Positions 10,860 to 22,690 of a stretch of DNA of 64,000 bases are shown in pieces (positions within the stretch are counted from its first letter, which is position 1; each line of letters starts with the position of its first letter). The position numbers were made by a program, and so were the translations under genes. The notes beneath the pieces are model-generated. The model made no database searches and was not told where the DNA came from. It was given only the letters and a program-made list of their open reading frames with translations. Source of the DNA: Proteles cristata cristata (taxonomy: Eukaryota; Chordata; Mammalia; Carnivora; Hyaenidae); contig JAESUZ010002706.1 of NCBI GenBank assembly GCA_017311185.1, forward strand, positions 372,001 through 436,000, read 5' to 3'.

Positions 10860-11020
10860 CATAGCTAATGCACTTGACTCAGCAGGTCCCTTGAATACTC
10901 GCTCAATGCCTTATTCTTCTTGCTTTACACACTATTCTAATAAACACGATTATCTGTTTCCAAGCTCACAGAAAATTAAATAGGAACAATTAAACAGATG
11001 ATGCATCAGACAGCATTGCC
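10860..11020. promoter_or_regulatory. Candidate regulatory block with a TGATGCATCA palindrome
   Basis: AT-rich, repeat-free block with 'aaacacgattatctg', 'aattaaataggaacaatt' and the perfect 10-bp palindrome 'tgatgcatca' at 10999-11008, similar to AP-1/Maf half-site arrangements. Function is inferred. Confidence 0.25.
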
Positions 11021-12435
11021 AACAACAGTGACAAGTGACAGATGACAGACACCCCCATAATACAGGGGTACACAAATCTACAGAAAGCCACCTGGGGCAC
11101 GCATCTGGCAGAAGAGGCCATCGTAGCAAGGTGGAGGGGTTCCATTGTAAAGGTGGCGAAAGAACATTAGGATGCCCAAGCCCAGGTTCTAAAAGGCTTG
11201 CAGAGCCTCCCTTTGCTTTTCCTTATGCTTGCTATTAATTCGTCCAATGTATGTGCAAAGGTGTGTCTGTGTCCTGATGCCAGCTGCCGGCAGGTAAGAG
11301 GCAGCTGGTTAGCCTTTCTGATTCCAGAGAATGCCCTCTGCCAGAAATGCCAGTGTGCCTCTCAAAGCTTGCTTTCTTCCCTTGTAGCACCCACCACTGC
11401 CCTTCCATGGCATGCAGAGCAAAGGGTAGGCTGTTCTCAAACTGCTCAGTCTGTTGGGTCAATCAGATGCTCAAGGAAGGCACCATGGCCTTGCATGCGA
11501 TGAGTCTGGCTGTGAACTCCAGCGGCAGCTTGGCCAAACTGCCAAGGTGTGTGTCCTTGACCCAGGTGCTTCATCTCTTGTGCTGAACACCCCTACCCAC
11601 TGACCCACCATCCAGGGAGCTAGTGTAGAAGAGCTCGTTAACAAAACACAAACCACTCGGCTGACCCAATGCCACTACGTCCATGTGCAAAACCCAGAAG
11701 TCTCCTCCCCTGACCTTGAGCCTCTCCTTGGTCAGCTGCTCTCCTTGCTCTCTGTGTGGTTCAAAGCTGGAGAGAAGAGCCTCCCCACTTTCCTTCCCAC
11801 ACCCACACCTGAGGAAACAGTGCTCACATGAGAGATGAGGGAAGACTAGGTGGTCTTTCCAGATCCCTGCCCTGGGATTGGAGGCCTTAACATGTGGATA
11901 TGGCCCCAAGAAAGGGGATGGTCGCTCTAGACCCAGGCATCCCGAGGTGTGGCCATGCACTGTCTCCCACTAGCCCGACACCCAATTGGGGAAACCATGT
12001 CCTGTTTTCACCCAAAGGGGAGAGTTGAGAAAGACAAATTAGGCAGGGAAGTGAGGCTTCTGGAAGCCCCTGTGCACATGGGAGCAAATGAAAGCATTAG
12101 CCTAGGACCAAGCAGGCAGGTAGGGGCCGGGGGTTTCAGGACAGTCCCCAGCTCTAATTGCTGCTACAGACTGCTGGGCAGCCTGGGTGACACCTCGAAG
12201 TCTTCTGTGGGTCCTGAGGCATAAAACATAAATCATCTCCCTCTCACTTTTTACTAATCTTGGTTTCTTGCTGTGTCAGCTGGATTCCCACACTGGCCTG
12301 GGTTTAAATGGGGACTTCTGTTCTCTCCTGGCTTTTTTTCTTCTTTCTCTTCTACCTCCTCCTCCACTGACATCCCCACTGAAAGTGATGACAGGAATAC
12401 AAAGTTTAAAAGGTAGGTCTGTTGCTTTGCTTTGT

Positions 12436-12457
12436 GGGGAGGGAGGGCGGGGGTGGG
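12436..12457 (+). other. Strong G-quadruplex motif
   Basis: Five G-tracts (4,3,3,5,3) are separated by single-nucleotide loops A, A, C and T. Single-nt loops favour very stable parallel quadruplexes. Another G-rich stretch with runs of 6 and 8 G lies at about 12495-12510. Confidence 0.75.
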
Positions 12458-13317
12458 AGAGAGGAGAAAGGGAGTGTTTAGGCATCCTTGTGGCGGGGGG
12501 TTGGGGGGGGAGATAGAACCCGAGGGAGTAAGGGGGAGGGTGGCCACTGACCACCATGCAAACTTTCAGGGGCCACTGTCCCTTCTTGGCAGAGGTCTTC
12601 ATTGTTCCTGGGGCAGCGGGGGTAAGTTCACAGTAGATATGCTCTCCTCCCTGTGGGATGGACTCGGGAAGCCTCTGGGAGGCTCCGCTCACAGAGCAGA
12701 GCTGGGGGAGGGCTCTGTAGCTGACTGTCAATTCTGAGCAGCAAGGATCACCCTAGACTCTGTGGATGGTGGGGAGAGGAGGATTTCTTTCACTTCTTTT
12801 GTTTCCACGGGCCCCTAAGCACTCTGTGACGCAATAGAGTCAGATCCCCAGGAGGCATTCACCTGGAGGCCTGACCCTAACTAGCTCCATGAGAAACCCG
12901 CACCTTATGTAACCCTCCAGCAGGCTGACCTGATAATGCGCACGATGCCACATCTCCGCAGGGTTCTGGCCTGCAAAACTCCAGGAAACACCCCCAGAAA
13001 TCTTTCAGAAGACTCCCCTCCACTGAACTCTGGGAGAGTCACCCTAGTAACATCACCATCGAACCCAACAGGGGACAAGGTGCTTACCCCCGGCTCTCAT
13101 GGGGTGGAGGAAGGGCCGGAGAAAGATAGCAGTGGGACCTGCATCTGCTCACCCTTTGTCGCAGTCCAGCACTTACAGGCCCTGAGCCTGGGAGGCACCA
13201 GGCAGGCATCACTGGTGACAGAACTGGGACACTGCAAGGCCAGTGAGGCTGCTCAGGCCCTGTTGGCTGCAACCTGGCCACGAACTGGGCAACAGGGCAG
13301 CCACGCGGTACAGGGCA

Positions 13318-13545
13318 GTGGTTAACAATGGGGCCGCCAAGCCAGACTGCTTGGTTGGGATGCTAACGAGCTGTGTGACAATGAATTATTTAACTTTCCT
13401 GTGCCTGGTGCAGTCTACTGCTTAAAGGGGGTGAGAGCAATGGCACTACCTCACGGGGGCATAAAGATTAATTGAGATAATTCATGTAAAGGGTTTGGAA
13501 CAGTGCCAAGCCTGGATCAGTGCCCCGTGTAGGGCTCTGGTCGAT
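13318..13545 (+). repeat. MIR SINE, near full length
   Basis: MIR layout is visible: 'gtggttaacaatggggcc', then 'gagctgtgtgacaatgaa', 'cctgtgcctggtgcagtc', 'aattgagataattcatgtaa' and 'ggaacagtgccaagcctg'. Confidence 0.75.
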
Positions 13546-13571
13546 ACTCTGATTACATGGTGGTTGTTCTT

Positions 13572-13649
13572 GCTGTCCTTCCTCCTCCTCCTCTTCCTCC
13601 TCAGTGCCCTTCTCCTCTCTCTCTTACTCTCTCTCTCTCTCTCTCTGTC
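13572..13649. repeat. Pyrimidine-rich low complexity, (TCC)n then (CT)n
   Basis: An almost pure C/T tract made of TCC/TTCC units passing into a (CT) run. The complementary GA strand has a minus frame rich in Arg/Glu that is an artefact of the tract. Such mirror-symmetric tracts can form triplex DNA. Confidence 0.85.
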
Positions 13650-16379
13650 ATCGCTGAGACCAGAGGCCCGGAAAGACAATGGGGCTGCAGGGGTTGCCAT
13701 GAGTGAGCAATGCAGAGGGAGGGATGCTAGGGGCCTCCCGTCACCCCCAGCATCCCCTCTGGCTACTCCAATGCTGGTCCTACTTTTTGAGACCTGCTTT
13801 GAGAGAACATCTGGGGTTGGATTGTTTCCAGGGGAGACAGAAGGGGCAGCTGGGGGTGGGTGCGTGTGGGGGGCAGGCAGGAGTGTTATTCACATTCCCT
13901 TCTCAGGGATGTATGTTTTCACCCCAAAGCTCTCAGAAGCTATTTGCTGAGATATGACACTTTCAGCAGGATGAAGACAGCACGTGGGGACAGCACATGA
14001 GATTCGCTGATCGAGAACCTGGGTTTGAAACTGACCACCACTAAGTGTTTGCCCATCATGTCACAGAGTATCGGATTCCTTGCAAAATGACGGGGCAGGA
14101 CGAGGCTGCTCATATAGGTCCTTCTAGTTATTAAGTTCCAGGTACCGGGGCTCTATCTCTGCCACGTGGACTCACCAGGAGATGCTGAGCGGCCACTTCT
14201 CTCTGATTTTATTCCTCCTTGATTCAATCTCCTCGGGCTTGAAAACAGCCAGAGGAGCAGGGACAAAGGGAAATAGAGGGTCCCAGCTGCTTGCTGGCCT
14301 GGAAAGGATTGGTGACAGATATTTGTCATCCCAGGGGAGGGGGAGGTAATGGGCAGTGGTACAGCAAGACTACTGAGCCAGAAGCCTGGGCCACAAAGCC
14401 AGGATGCAGGGGGCTGGGTGTTCTCCCCAGACCCCCTAGCCAGGTGGTATTTCTGGCTGTCACCACACGTACCACGTGGCACACAATATACACTGTGAAG
14501 ACAGATGCAGAGCCTCCAGCATCCTTCTCCCTCAGATCCTCCATCCTGTGGAGGATCCAGACCTACCCATGAGATCGTACACTCGCTGCAATCCAGGATA
14601 AAACAAACAATTTTCAGGTAGAGCAGCCTTACCCTTGCTACCTGCAGTGCACTCTATTTTCTTACTCTTTTCCATTATTTAAACTGTTGGTCACAGCCCA
14701 CTAGTACTGGACTTAGCGGCACACTAAGTTTTGGAAGCGCTGTTTGAGAGGCGGGGGCGTGACAAGGACTTCCCAAGGCTACAACGCAATGACTCCATCT
14801 TGCAGAGGGACAGACTGCTTGACAAGTGCAGAGACCACATGTTTCTAGGACTAATCAGCAGGGTGAGAAAGTCTTTCCTGCTGCTTGGGCCACAGCAAGG
14901 ACAGCGGTCCCTCCGTCACACCGATGACTAATTCTCGGCACACACAGAAGCTGCCTCATTGGAAAGGGAGGCACACGCCTCCTGCCACACAGTGTTCCAA
15001 GTACCTTCTTGGTGGGATACGAACGAAGCAGCCTTAGGTAAGTCACTGACGCTGTCCCAGAGCGCCTTCAAAACTGCAGGCTGTCACCCACCTGTTACAC
15101 TCTTCCCCCTCACTTCTGAGTGTTTTAGGATGGCAGGGACCCAGGCCCTTTCTAGTCTACCAGGTTTTCACCTTCACCTCTCGTTCCTGCTCTTTGATGG
15201 CCTCCAAGAGCTTCCTGAACACATGAGTTACAGGACAGACCACTCCTCTGGCCTCTTGGGCTCAGAGCAGCTGCTCCCTTCTGGCCAAAATGTCACTCAT
15301 TTAGGCATACTTGATTCTTTCTATCATATTACAAATATATAAAGCTTCAGGCCAAGGTCTAGTGTCCACCTAATGCAGTCCGTCCTACTCTGCACGGAGA
15401 AGAGCCCGATCCAGGGAGGCTGGTGACTGGCCTGGAGCCACGCAGAATTCCAGAGTCGGGGTCAGGATTCAGCTGCTCTGTCTCCCAGGCCCCCAGGCCC
15501 CTCACAACTTCCCCATGAATGAGAATGAGAAGGGTCACCCACCTGTGTGTGAGCAGGAGAGGCTGAGGTATCCCAGGGGAACTGAAATGGAGTGGGTGAT
15601 CATTTTGAGGGGAAAACCCAACCTTCTCATTGTCTCCTTCTCTAAAGATTAAAAACAAAAAGCTCACATGGGGTCTTCACTTCTAGTATCTTCACGTTCC
15701 TTACAGAGCTGCAGAGGCGAGGGGGAACTCTAGAAACATCTACACTGACAGCCCTTCATCTGTGGGTGTGGAGAGACAGACATTAACATTCCTATTTGTT
15801 CCAGGAGGCCCCTGCCTGTCAGATGGCCCTGTCGTGAGCAGGGTCTCATTAGCTCAGCTGGCCTTTCCCCTAGGCTGGATGAAATGCTCTGACCCTGGCT
15901 GGCAGACCCACCCCAGGACCCAGACAACCTCTGAACAGCAGGGCTGAGAAATATGGACACACACACGTCTGCACATGCACATAACACATAATGGTGTACA
16001 CACACGCATGTGTGCATGTGAGCACAAGGATTACTCCGGTGCTCATTCTAAAAGGCCTCTTGGAGATCAATCTTCTCTGCTTTATCTCTATTCCTTGGGC
16101 TATGTCAGCACATCTATCCTGGTCTGGGGTGTAGACATCACTTTTAGGACCTGGTTCTAGCCAACTGGGCTAAATGGAGCCAATTCTTTGCTTTCTAGGG
16201 TAGATCCAGGGTTTTCTTAAATTTTCAAAAATGTTCAGTGCAACTGTTGATTCACATCAAAGTCTCTGTTACTGCACAGCCACACTTGAACTTAGAAGAC
16301 TGAGATTTTTCACATCAGAAATGAGGATTGTCAAAAAAAAAAGAAAGAAAGAAATGAGGACTGTCTGTCATATTAACAA
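13650..16379. other. Long unique stretch, with one weak MIR
   Basis: A weak MIR-like core lies at about 14010-14110 ('gagaacctgggtttgaaac'). Otherwise no family is recognised. Plus frames of up to 127 codons (14959-15342) lack domains. A degenerate CA-rich tract occupies 15955-16022. Confidence 0.4.
15955..16022. repeat. Degenerate CA/TG-rich tract
   Basis: Interrupted 'acacacacacg', 'tgtacacacacgcatg' and 'tgtgcatgtgagc' units form an imperfect dinucleotide tract with some alternating purine-pyrimidine character. Confidence 0.7.
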
Positions 16380-16761
16380 AGATTTAATAAAATTTCATAG
16401 CTTTCTATGGAAATATAAATTGGAACAATACTTTTGGAGAACAATTTAGTAATAGATTGCCAATCCTTAATGTGTTTATACTCTGACCTAGAAACACCGC
16501 TTCTGGGACTCCAGCCAAAGGAAACAGAGTCTGAAATACAGGGATTTTTTTTTAAAGAAAAGAAAAGCAAACCTTTCCACATAATCATTTTCATATTAAC
16601 ATTATTTATAATTTTAGAATTAGAAGTTACTGAAACATAAAACAATATGGGAGCAGGTAAGTTAGTTATGATACACTCACATAATAGAATATTAAGCACA
16701 GGTTTAAAATTATGTTTATGAAGAGTTTATAACAAGTAGAGAAATTACTTAAGTTACAATG

Positions 16762-16936
16762 TTTCACTAAATAGCCCAGGAAGAAAATCATGTATGTATA
16801 CACACGATTATATACACATAAAATCATACATACATACATACATACACCCCCCCCAGAGACTTATAAAAATACACATACATACATACATATACATACACAC
16901 ACATACATGATTTTCTTTCTGGGCTATTCAGTGAAA
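16762..16936. repeat. 35-bp inverted repeat around a microsatellite
   Basis: The left arm (16762-16796) and right arm (16902-16936) are reverse complements at 33 of 35 positions. The 105-bp loop holds (CATA)n, (CACACA) and a C9 run. Strands could form a hairpin or cruciform. The right arm is in the normal L1 reading direction, so the left is probably an inverted duplicate. Confidence 0.85.
16797..16901. repeat. Compound (ACAT)n/(CA)n microsatellite
   Basis: Repeated CATA units occur in two blocks (about 16827-16846 and 16872-16900), separated by a C run and a short non-repeated spacer. It forms the loop of the inverted repeat. Confidence 0.85.
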
Positions 16937-17110
16937 AAAATATACGACAATCTTAACTATGGGAAATAATTAGTATTAAAAAATTGAAAGGGAATATTAA
17001 CAATGGTGTGGGTGGTAGCACTCTGGGTATGTGCTCTCTTCTATATGTTTCTGTATTTTCCAAGTAAAAAAAAATACCTTTTCTTTAAACTTTTTTAAAA
17101 CTTCAACCAA

Positions 17111-18226
17111 AAAGTATGTCATAAACAGGAAGGGCTGGTCACATCTCTGCCACCACCTCTGCAAGTCACTTCAGGGACATGATGTGACCATTCTGACCAC
17201 CTCAGTCACACCCGCACCCCTCTTCTTCATCTCCACAATGAGTGTGTCGGGCCGCAGGACCTTTAAAACCCCCTCTGCTCTAACCCTCGGTGCCTTGAAA
17301 TATCCCCCTCCTGTGTTTGAGAATGGGATCTCAGAAAGGGGCCCAAGAGGTGTAACCATCTTACGAATGAAATACTATCATCATCCGGACCAGCAATGGA
17401 CTTGGAAGGCTCTGCAAGAAGATATAGCTGCTCTCTTACAGCTAGCAGCAAAACGTGCTGACACAGTGTCCTTGGACTTAGACATCTGGAGCCAAACGCC
17501 CAGATGAAGGGGGTCGCTGGCAGCTGTGCCGTGAAGCCAGGAATCACTGTTGGGGGAGTGGGTCCTCAGCACTGGGTCTCCCTGTCCAAGAGCCCCACCG
17601 AAGCAAGATCTCCAGGGCGGGGACCAGGCGACAGGATGAGCCATGCCGGGAGTGGGGCAGATCTCCCTGCCTACACTCCCTCCGACAGCTCTGGCCCCCA
17701 GACATCTCCCTTTGACCAAACTTCACAGATTTTTTTGGTCTGTTTTGAGCACGGGGGGCACCTCCTCACAAGCTGTATGTCAGGCTTCTGAGTTCCGGTT
17801 CCTCGGTAGTGTTATCTGCCATCCCCTTGAGTCTGTTCCTCTCTTGATGAGCCCACAGTGGCACCTGCAGAGTTCACAGGGGAGGGGAAAGGAGGGGAAT
17901 CTACATACTGAACTAGCTTCCCACCCAGGAGGAGAGGATGAATGGAGTTCTCAGCTCTCTTCTGGGGTAGAATATTTACTTGTATATTTACGTGTAATTG
18001 TAGCTCTCTCTGGACCTGGGCCATCTTTCCCACAAGCTGGAGGGAAAACGTCTTGCTCCTAGACCTGACATTCAGTCAGTTATGCACCTGGATGTTTACA
18101 TAGTGAAATATGTCCACACTGGTTGGTAAGAAGCCATTGCCTTACAACACCTCCCCAGCCGCTGGGTAGGGGGACCTCCCTAAGATCCATCACCTAAAGG
18201 GCCAATGCTTGGCCCAGCAGGAAGCC
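17111..18226. other. Unique sequence, no confident gene
   Basis: A 158-codon plus frame (17031-17507) begins in the L1 tail and extends into unique sequence containing retained CpGs. Overlapping plus frames follow at 17504 and 17643. None shows a domain or a credible exon structure. No repeat family is recognised. Confidence 0.4.
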
Positions 18227-18237
18227 TTCAGGATCCT

Positions 18238-18448
18238 TTTAAAATTTTTTTATAGCTTATTTCTGAGATAGAGACAGAGCATGAGTGGGGGAGAGGCAGA
18301 GAGAGAGAGGGAGACATAGAATCTGAAATAGGCTCCAGGCTCTGAGCTGTCAGCACAGAGCCTGACACGGGGCTCAAACCCATGAACCATGAGATCATGA
18401 CTTGAGCCGAAGTCAGACGCCCAACCAACTGAGCCACCCAGGCACCCC
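18238..18448 (-). mobile_element. Felid tRNA-Lys SINE, antisense
   Basis: On the minus strand: head 'ggggtgcctgggtggctcag', the block 'ggctctgtgctgacagctca' and a GA/CT-rich middle. The duplication 'ttcaggatcct' (18227-18237) versus 'atcaggatctt' (18449-18459) matches at 9 of 11 positions, indicating an older insertion. Confidence 0.92.
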
Positions 18449-18460
18449 ATCAGGATCTTG

Positions 18461-19939
18461 ACCCAGGCTTCATGCCCTTAGTGGAAAAATGTGTTGAGTT
18501 TCACCTCTCCTGCCCAGTCTTCCTGAACTGAGCCCGTTGGGTTGACAGAAGCTAGGACTGTAAATCCTTGCAGAGAGATTTGGTTTAAAACTAATAAGGA
18601 CAAGTTTTGGGTTGGATCACCATGCTGTCTCTACTGCCTGGGGCTGGCAACAGTGATGGGCAAAGAGGTACCAAGAGGGGGACTGGATCGCCTTCTGCCA
18701 AGCACTCACCCCTGCCCCCAGGTCCACCATCATTTTCTACTCTCACTAACTGCCATTAGGAGGGCCAAAGGATGCCACGGATCTTCCTGGACTCCTGTCT
18801 TTCTCTTTCTGGCTGTCTATCCATCCATCTGTCTGTCCAGCCTCTCCCTGTGGGCTAGCATCCCTTCTGGACGGGGACTCCACTCAGAGCCAAAACCTCA
18901 GATACAAGCCCCAGGAGATAACAGCCCAGTCCTCAGCAGGGTCTTGTAGAAAAAGTTCTGGTGCCTCGGCTGTCACCCCAATTATGTTTGTCTGTGCTAT
19001 GATCTAGCTGTCATGAATTAAAAAGGAACACAGGGGGTTTAAGGCAAGGAAATGTTTAGAAACGGAGAGAGGATGAAAGAAATGGGGCTGTGCTCATATG
19101 GTTTCACTTGAATGTATTCAGATCTGATGGAGACAGGAGGACATTTAACTTCTAATTAACGAGTTGCTCCTGTCCAGGCAATTCCCCCATCTCCCTCTCT
19201 GCAGATGGGGGCCCGAGTTCTCCTGGGGCCAGGTGACTCTCTGCATAGGCTACACTTCCCCCGGTTCCATGAAGCTACTCCCACCTGTCCGACTGTGCGC
19301 TGGCGCATCTCCACCTTGCTTGGGCCTCAGCCCTGCCATCTCTCATCGACAACTTGTTCTGATGCTTAATTGACAAGACCATAACCTTTGAAGGGAATTT
19401 TATGGGCTTGGCTCTCACCACCAAATCTATCTCAAGTTAAACTGGTTTCTATTTACTCACACCAAAGAGCCCAGAAGGTAAGAAGGGGCCATTGCTGACA
19501 CTGCAATCACGACTGTTATTGAAATCTGGGTCTTCTTGACTTATTGCGAGGTTTTAGATGGGCCCTGATTGCAAGTTCTACCCCAGTCGGGGCAACGGCT
19601 GTATGAATTCAGATGCCCTATTTGTAGCTACATCATCTTGAGAAACATGGAGGAATAGAAGACGCAAGCAAACAGTGTGTCAAAGTGTGAGTAGAAAAGG
19701 AGAACCAGAAGTTCTGGCATCCCTTATTCAGATTACATTCTTCACCACCTTCAGTCTTTGTTTCCATACACAGACTTTCCAGGGGCTTCATCTCTGCATC
19801 TTCTAGATCTTTCTGTTTAGAGTAGGATGGATCCCAAGTTCTACTCACCAATCATATCCCCCAGTACCTTGACATCCAGACATGTTTGAAGTGGCCTTGT
19901 TCCTCCCTATCTTTCTGAACCCTACAAATGCTCTCTTTC
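18461..19939. other. Unique sequence
   Basis: No recognised repeat or exon. A 135-codon plus frame (18542-18949) includes a low-complexity 'tctatccatccatctgtctg' segment and no domain. Confidence 0.45.
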
Positions 19940-19954
19940 AAAAAGTTCTATCCC

Positions 19955-20174
19955 GGGGCACCTGGGTGGCTTAGTCGGTTAAGCGTCTGACTTTCGCTTA
20001 GGTCACGATCTCGCGGTTCGTGGGTTCGAGCCCCGTGTCGGGCTCTGTGCTGACTGCCAGCTCAGAGCCTGGAGCCTGTTTCAGAGTCTGTGACTCCCTC
20101 TCTGACCCTCCCCTGCTCACGCTGTCTCTCTCTCTCTCTCCTGGAAATAAATAAAACATTAAAAATTTAAAAAA
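19955..20174 (+). mobile_element. Felid SINE, young subfamily
   Basis: Carries the marks of the young subfamily: 'cgcttaggtcacgatctcgc', 'gtgctgactgccagctcaga' and the end 'gaaataaataaaacatt'. The 14-bp duplication 'aaaaagttctatcc' (19940-19953 and 20175-20188) is perfect. CpGs in the tRNA-like head are largely kept, consistent with youth. Confidence 0.95.
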
Positions 20175-20422
20175 AAAAAGTTCTATCCATAACTTTCCCC
20201 AAGTTAAGGGAGCTCAGCTCTCTCCCCACTTCCCAGCCCTCAAGTGGAGCTCTCTGCTTAGAGAATCCCACCCCTCTTTATGCTATCTCTGATGGCCACA
20301 CCCTGTCATTCTTTAGGTCTCAGAGAGGCTATTCCTGCCTTTCACTCAAGGTAGAACCCAAACCTGATTACTCTCTGTTTCAAAACCCTACTTATTCCTT
20401 TCAAAGTCCTTATCACTGCTTT

Positions 20423-20424
<2 letters not shown>

Positions 20425-20460
<36 letters not shown>
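20425..20460. repeat. (ATT)12 microsatellite
   Basis: Twelve uninterrupted ATT units. Perfect trinucleotide tracts of this length are usually length-polymorphic. Confidence 0.95.
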
Positions 20461-20461
<1 letters not shown>

Positions 20462-20489
20462 GTCATTTTTTTTGGTCTTGTCTCCCCCT

Positions 20490-20630
20490 CTAGACCTTGG
20501 CTCCATTTGTTGAATGAATGAATGAGTGAATGAACTGGACAGATGGAGGAAACTGCATGCCTCCTGTGCACACGCCACTCTTCCTGTGCTGGTGATACAA
20601 CATTCAACAAGCCAGAGGCCCTGTAGGAAA
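20490..20630. repeat. L2-derived remnants
   Basis: 'ctagaccttggctccatttg' then 'ttgaatgaatgaatgagtga' resembles an L2 3' end on the plus strand. 'gtgctggtgatacaacattc' just after it resembles the antisense L2 pattern. The region seems to hold two old fragments in opposite orientation. Confidence 0.45.
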
Positions 20631-22444
20631 GTGAAACTGTGAGAGACGTCTGCAAAGCCTGAGGGCTGAGACCCAGGCAGAAGGAAGGGGACAGCATCTC
20701 ACGTGCCGAAAGCAAAGTCTGATATAAATATCGCACAAAATCTATTAGTGTTACCAGCAGAGAGGGCAACTGCTTTTTAATAGAAGAAGATCTTCCTTGG
20801 AGGCGATTATGAGGCCCTGATAAGGATCAGGTGACATGTTGAGGTTTTGCAGATGGATTAATGTCTGTTTACATCTAGTTGCTTGCGGCATCAGGGAATT
20901 CTTGGTTTTCAGGGGGAAGGTGGGAGAGACAGCCTCTGCAGAAAGCTGCGTGGGCAGAGCTCTTCTAGGTATTATTGTGGGGAGCCACTGCCTGCTGTGG
21001 GTCACAGAGCAAGCTGGAAAGAAAACCAGGGCATTGGGGAGGAACTTCCATGTGGAAAACACCAGCCAAGATTCTGGTAAGGCTCCCCTTTCCCTTTCTC
21101 CCAAACCTCAAAGGTTTGCCAGTAGGGTGGAAAATTATTGCTGATATGGAGGAACTCCAGGGAACAGAGGTCTGGGGTCTTTCAAGGCAAAGTCACCTGA
21201 TACACAATAGAACTGCAGTGTTGAGCGGCCACAAAGGAAGGAAGGAAGGAAGCCAAAAAAGATGAGTTTCTCTTACACAGATTGTCCCAAATGCTGTCTT
21301 AAACATGAATACTCTTGTTAGGAGATACTGCTCTTCCCTGAGCTTCACATAGGGGTAAACTGAGGCCCAGGTCAAGCCAATGGCAGACCCAACCACAATG
21401 GAACAGGGTCTGGCTCCTGGCTCACTGCACTGTGACCCAGGAGGCATACATAGCAAACCTGTGGCTCAAGACTAAAATCCCCTGGGTTGGGTCAGTTCAG
21501 CCCTCCCAGTGCAGTGAGGTTGTATGCAGCCCACAGGTTTACTGGCCACACTTTCCCTCTTAAGTGCACAGGGTTTCTGGAGTGGGTGCCAAAGTCCCTC
21601 AGGTATCAAGGCTTGGGCACATCTCTGAAGCTAGAGCAACGAGCCCGGGGAAGGGTCCACGGGCCTGCTTTTCCCACCCTGTGGCAGCTATCAGGGAAGA
21701 TGCCAGTGATTATCATGCCGCCTCAGAGGCAACCCTCTGCCCACACCTTGAAGTTCAAACTCTTGACAGACTCGCTCTCATAAACCCAACTAGAGGTCAA
21801 ACTCAATGGAAAACACACCTAAGCAATTCAGTGGTACCTTGTACATGGAGTTACCACACATCTTTCGTTGCCTGCAACAGTCCAGGTTTATATGAGTGGT
21901 CTAGGCAAAATCATAATAATGCCCCCTTTTACCTTCAAAGCTCATGTAGTTTGGACAACAAATTCCGGGGTCTTCCTACTTATAAAGCACCTACCGGAAA
22001 AACCAAATGTTATGGAATCCCCATAGTGATGATGCTATTTTAAAGTGTATACACCCATTACCATGAACACGCCTCACTCCCATGCCTCTATCAACCACCC
22101 ATCAGATAGAACTCTCACTACACCAGGCACAGCATGTAACCATTAATCCAGCATGCATCAACAGCATGCGCCCAGCCACAAGCCATGTTTTCATACTTCT
22201 AATAACACTTGAGTCTCCCAGGCACAGCGGATGTGGCTTTCTCCCTTTCACTGCTCAGGCCTACACACAACCACACATTATCTCATAATTTGGGGAGCAC
22301 CCGGAAAAATGCTCCTCCTTGGACATCCATCCCAGTCAACTAAGCCTTCAGGGATTTAGAACAGAAAGGCCTGGCTGTTATAATGGCTACAACCTTGTAA
22401 GGACATGAGTCCAAGTTCATTAAGAAGCTCTGTGCAGATGAACC
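20631..22444. other. Unique sequence, no gene seen
   Basis: A conserved-looking stretch at about 20705-20840 ('tctattagtgttaccagcag', 'ggcgattatgaggccc') is unconfirmed. (GGAA)4 occurs at 21236-21251. Plus frames of 98 and 159 codons (21487, 21564) overlap and lack domains. Confidence 0.4.
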
Positions 22445-22690
22445 CTGTTGCCGTTGTGATTAATAATCATAATAGACATTCAGCTGGAGGGCTTCCCAGC
22501 TGCGCCTCCCAGGGCCCGGTTCTGGGATCCCCTCTCTATCCACCAGTGAGTAATGGTTAGGTTTATTGGAAACTCTCTTTCCATTTTTTATGGCTTCAAT
22601 TAAGTGATGGGGAGAATCCATCATGTAACCTTCTTGCTGCACTGCTAAAGACTTCCGGAGGAGAAAATATTTATCAAACCCCAAACCATC
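22445..22690. promoter_or_regulatory. Candidate conserved non-coding element
   Basis: Repeat-free block combining 'gttgtgattaataatcataa', 'ttttttatggcttcaattaa' and 'gaaaatatttatcaaac', suggestive of HOX/PBX, NKX and forkhead-type sites. CpGs are retained around 'tgccgttg' and 'agctgcgcc'. Regulatory role is inferred. Confidence 0.35.

Larger units (their letters stand above)
10160..13317. other. Long unique stretch without genes
   Basis: About 3.1 kb in which I recognise no interspersed repeat. Frames up to 151 codons (12276-12731 minus) occur in GC-rich DNA but compete with frames on the other strand and show no domain. A G-quadruplex motif (12436-12457) and an AT-rich block (10860-11020) are listed separately. 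A consensus splice donor (cag/gtaaga) at 11293 follows a short hydrophobic frame but has no supporting acceptor or homology. Confidence 0.45.
16380..17110 (+). repeat. L1 3' end (old mammalian L1 or HAL1 type)
   Basis: The order 'tataaattggaacaatactt', 'tggagaacaatttagtaata', 'acaccgcttctgggactcca', 'gggagcaggtaagttag' and 'atgatacactcacataatag' follows the distal part of L1-type elements. It ends in 'ctatatgtttctgtattttc' and an A-rich tail near 17110. An inverted duplication and a microsatellite sit inside. Confidence 0.7.

Noticed and set aside
11198..11300. Short hydrophobic, cysteine-containing frame ending at a consensus splice donor (cag/gtaaga at 11293).
   Set aside because: No convincing acceptor upstream, no recognised homology, and donors of this quality occur by chance. 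The first ATG is at 11225, leaving only about 23 codons.
13482..13700. Arg/Glu-rich minus-strand frame.
   Set aside because: It is the translation of a simple CT/GA tract.
16797..16901. Regularly spaced repeats as a CRISPR array.
   Set aside because: They are 4-bp microsatellite units in a mammalian L1, with no spacer structure.
20413..20769. Frame with a poly-Asn run.
   Set aside because: It is the translation of the (ATT)12 microsatellite.
21787..22290. Possible mitochondrial-like insertion because of A/C-rich composition.
   Set aside because: I could not match it to any mitochondrial gene order or reading frame.
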